Below are positions 8,241 through 8,976 of a DNA stretch of 8,976 nt, piece after piece. Position 1 is the first letter of the stretch, and the number at the start of each line of letters is the position of its first letter. The notes below the pieces were generated by a model. That model made no database searches. It saw nothing but the letters and a program-made list of their open reading frames with translations, and was not told the DNA's origin. Source of the stretch: Treponema sp. (lineage in GTDB: Bacteria > Spirochaetota > Spirochaetia > Treponematales > Treponemataceae); contig JAFPCT010000155.1 of assembly GCA_017390125.1 (NCBI GenBank), positions 1 to 8,976 on the forward strand, in the 5' to 3' direction. A program made the position numbers and the translations under genes.

Positions 8241-8255
8241 CGGGCGCAGCGCCCG
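8241..8255. other. Compact GC hairpin between phage genes
   Basis: CGGGCGC and GCGCCCG are perfect inverted arms around one base, so the realistic fold is a 6-bp stem with a 3-base loop. It lies between the stop of the small ORF and the ribosome binding site of the portal gene. On the minus strand no U-run follows, so it is unlikely to stop phage transcription. On the + strand GTTTTCTT follows, which is terminator-like, but no + strand gene is there. A role in mRNA processing or stability is only a possibility. Confidence 0.45.
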
Positions 8256-8260
8256 TTTTC

Positions 8261-8401
8261 TTATTCTTCCGGCGTCTGTACGGCGGGGCCGTGCAGCCAT
8301 TCGTTCAGGATCTGTCCCGCCGGGGCCTGCGGCTGCGGGGCTGCCGGCGGCAGCTCTGTCAACGCCCACAGGATCAGTCGGCGCAGCAGTTGTTTTACCA
8401 T
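8261..8401 (-). CDS. Small phage protein of unknown function, 46 aa
   Basis: The ORF starts at an ATG that overlaps the last codons and stop of the terminase gene (ATGGTAA, 8401-8395) and ends with TAA at 8263-8261. A perfect AGGAGG (8416-8411) sits nine bases upstream, so translation is likely. The protein begins MVKQLLRRLILWALTELPP, a basic amphipathic or hydrophobic segment, followed by a Pro/Ala/Gln-rich linker (PPAAPQPQAPAG) and an acidic tail ending PEE. I do not recognise a family. Its position between terL and portal, coupled to terL, suggests a packaging-module accessory protein, but nothing in the sequence shows a function. Confidence 0.6.
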   Translation of the reverse strand: MVKQLLRRLILWALTELPPAAPQPQAPAGQILNEWLHGPAVQTPEE

Positions 8402-8976
8402 TGCTGATACCCTCCTTTCGTCTCGTCCTCTCCGGTGCGCAGCGCAAACGGCAGCAGCGGCCCGGCCGCCGCCGCCACCGGCGGTGCAAAGGGCCTGCCC
8501 GCCACAAAATAGCGCAGCGCATCCGGTGCATGGGTCAGCTCGTGGGGTTCCGTGGCGGTATCGTTGGGCCGGTGCGGGTCGCACTGCAGCTGCGGCAGCG
8601 TGCGGATCAGGTTGGTGCAGGTCTCGAAAATGCGCAGGCCCGCCGCCGTTCCCTCCGCCGTTTTGTACGGCCGCAGCCACTCGTGCAGATCCATCCAGCC
8701 GCTGACCCGGTCATTCTGTGCCCTTGCCAGCTGGATCCCCGCCGCCGCAAAGATCTCTGCAATGCTGCGGCCGGTGTCGTTGCGCCGGTTCCACAGATCC
8801 GGCGGTGCCAGCCATGCGTAGATGTCCTCGCCCTGCGCCGCCTCCCGCAGCGCCTCCGCCGCCTGACTGCCGATCAAGCCCGAACGGTACACCTCCCGGT
8901 ACACATAGGCGCTGCCGTCCGGCGCCAGCGCAATGAACAGCGCCGCCAGCATATCCAGACCGTAATCCAGCGCCGC
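8395..8976 (-). CDS. terL: Phage terminase large subunit, C-terminal nuclease domain (5' end outside window)
   Basis: The minus-strand frame is open to the right edge of the window, so only the last 193 residues are seen. Terminase large subunit is the ATP-driven motor and endonuclease that cuts and packages phage DNA into the prohead. Counting from the edge, the RNase H-like nuclease fold shows DYGLDMLAALFIAL (Asp4), then VYREVYRSGL, then APPDLW (Asp60) with NDTGRSIAEIFAAAGI, and THAPDALRYFVAGRP near the end (Asp152). These three acidic positions match the metal-binding aspartates of the terminase nuclease domain. The ATPase domain would lie beyond the window. A short Ala/Pro-rich tail precedes the TAA at 8397-8395. 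The small ORF and the portal-like gene follow in the same direction, the usual packaging order. A hydrophobic stretch near the beginning is a core strand and helix of the nuclease, not a membrane segment. Confidence 0.85.
   Translation of the reverse strand, partial: AALDYGLDMLAALFIALAPDGSAYVYREVYRSGLIGSQAAEALREAAQGEDIYAWLAPPDLWNRRNDTGRSIAEIFAAAGIQLARAQNDRVSGWMDLHEWLRPYKTAEGTAAGLRIFETCTNLIRTLPQLQCDPHRPNDTATEPHELTHAPDALRYFVAGRPFAPPVAAAAGPLLPFALRTGEDETKGGYQQW
8411..8416 (-). promoter_or_regulatory. Consensus Shine-Dalgarno of the 46-aa phage ORF
   Basis: AGGAGG on the minus strand, nine bases before the ATG at 8401 and inside the end of terL. It is the strongest ribosome binding site in the window and is the main reason to accept the short ORF as real. 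Confidence 0.65.

Noticed and set aside
7157..8407. A single 416-codon + strand reading frame that looks like a channel fused to a novel Arg/Gly/Pro-rich domain
   Set aside because: After about 7905 the text is antisense to a well-supported portal-like gene, the small ORF and the end of terL; the fusion is a product of the junction, not a domain.
8211..8705. 164-codon + strand frame rich in Ala, Arg and Pro
   Set aside because: High-GC DNA produces long spurious frames; the minus strand carries terminase motifs over the same bases.
1..8976. CRISPR array, tRNA, rRNA, transposase or att repeats
   Set aside because: I looked for spaced direct repeats, cloverleaf-like segments, terminal inverted repeats and duplicated junction sequence and saw none.

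Overview
The window is two unrelated pieces of DNA joined at about position 7901-7912. The left piece (1 to about 7905) has moderate GC and an AT-leaning third codon position. It looks like a Treponema-type spirochaete, probably a gut or rumen commensal; this is inferred from the style of the proteins and was not tested by search. The right piece (about 7912-8976) is strikingly GC-rich, with C/G third positions and Ala/Pro/Arg-rich proteins. It resembles a phage of a high-GC gut Firmicute (Faecalibacterium/Oscillospiraceae-like). No base composition was computed; the contrast is visible by eye.

Left piece, all on the + strand. Positions 2-3097 hold an AddB-like subunit, cut off at the window's 5' edge, with a RecB-family PD-(D/E)XK nuclease domain and the four-cysteine iron-sulfur pattern of AddB. 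Three bases after its stop, 3101-6880 encodes a complete AddA-like subunit: a UvrD/Rep superfamily 1 helicase with all motifs and a C-terminal RecB-type nuclease. Together they form an AddAB (RexAB) helicase-nuclease operon for processing double-strand break ends before RecA loading. After an 83-base gap with a 7-bp inverted repeat, 6964 to about 7905 encodes a two-transmembrane, RCK-regulated ion channel similar in layout to KcsA/MthK. It has three oddities: a one-base frameshift at a run of nine A, a pore loop in which the K+ signature TVGYGD is replaced by VSGGVR, and loss of the 3' end at the junction.

Right piece, all on the - strand and so read from the right edge inward. There is the C-terminal nuclease part of a phage terminase large subunit (8976-8395), a 46-codon ORF overlapping its stop (8401-8261), and the first ~107 codons of a probable portal protein (8221 to about 7901) that stops at the junction. 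This is the usual order of a tailed-phage packaging module. Because the junction cuts one gene on each side and has no integrase, tRNA or att-like repeat, a chimeric assembly explains it better than prophage integration.
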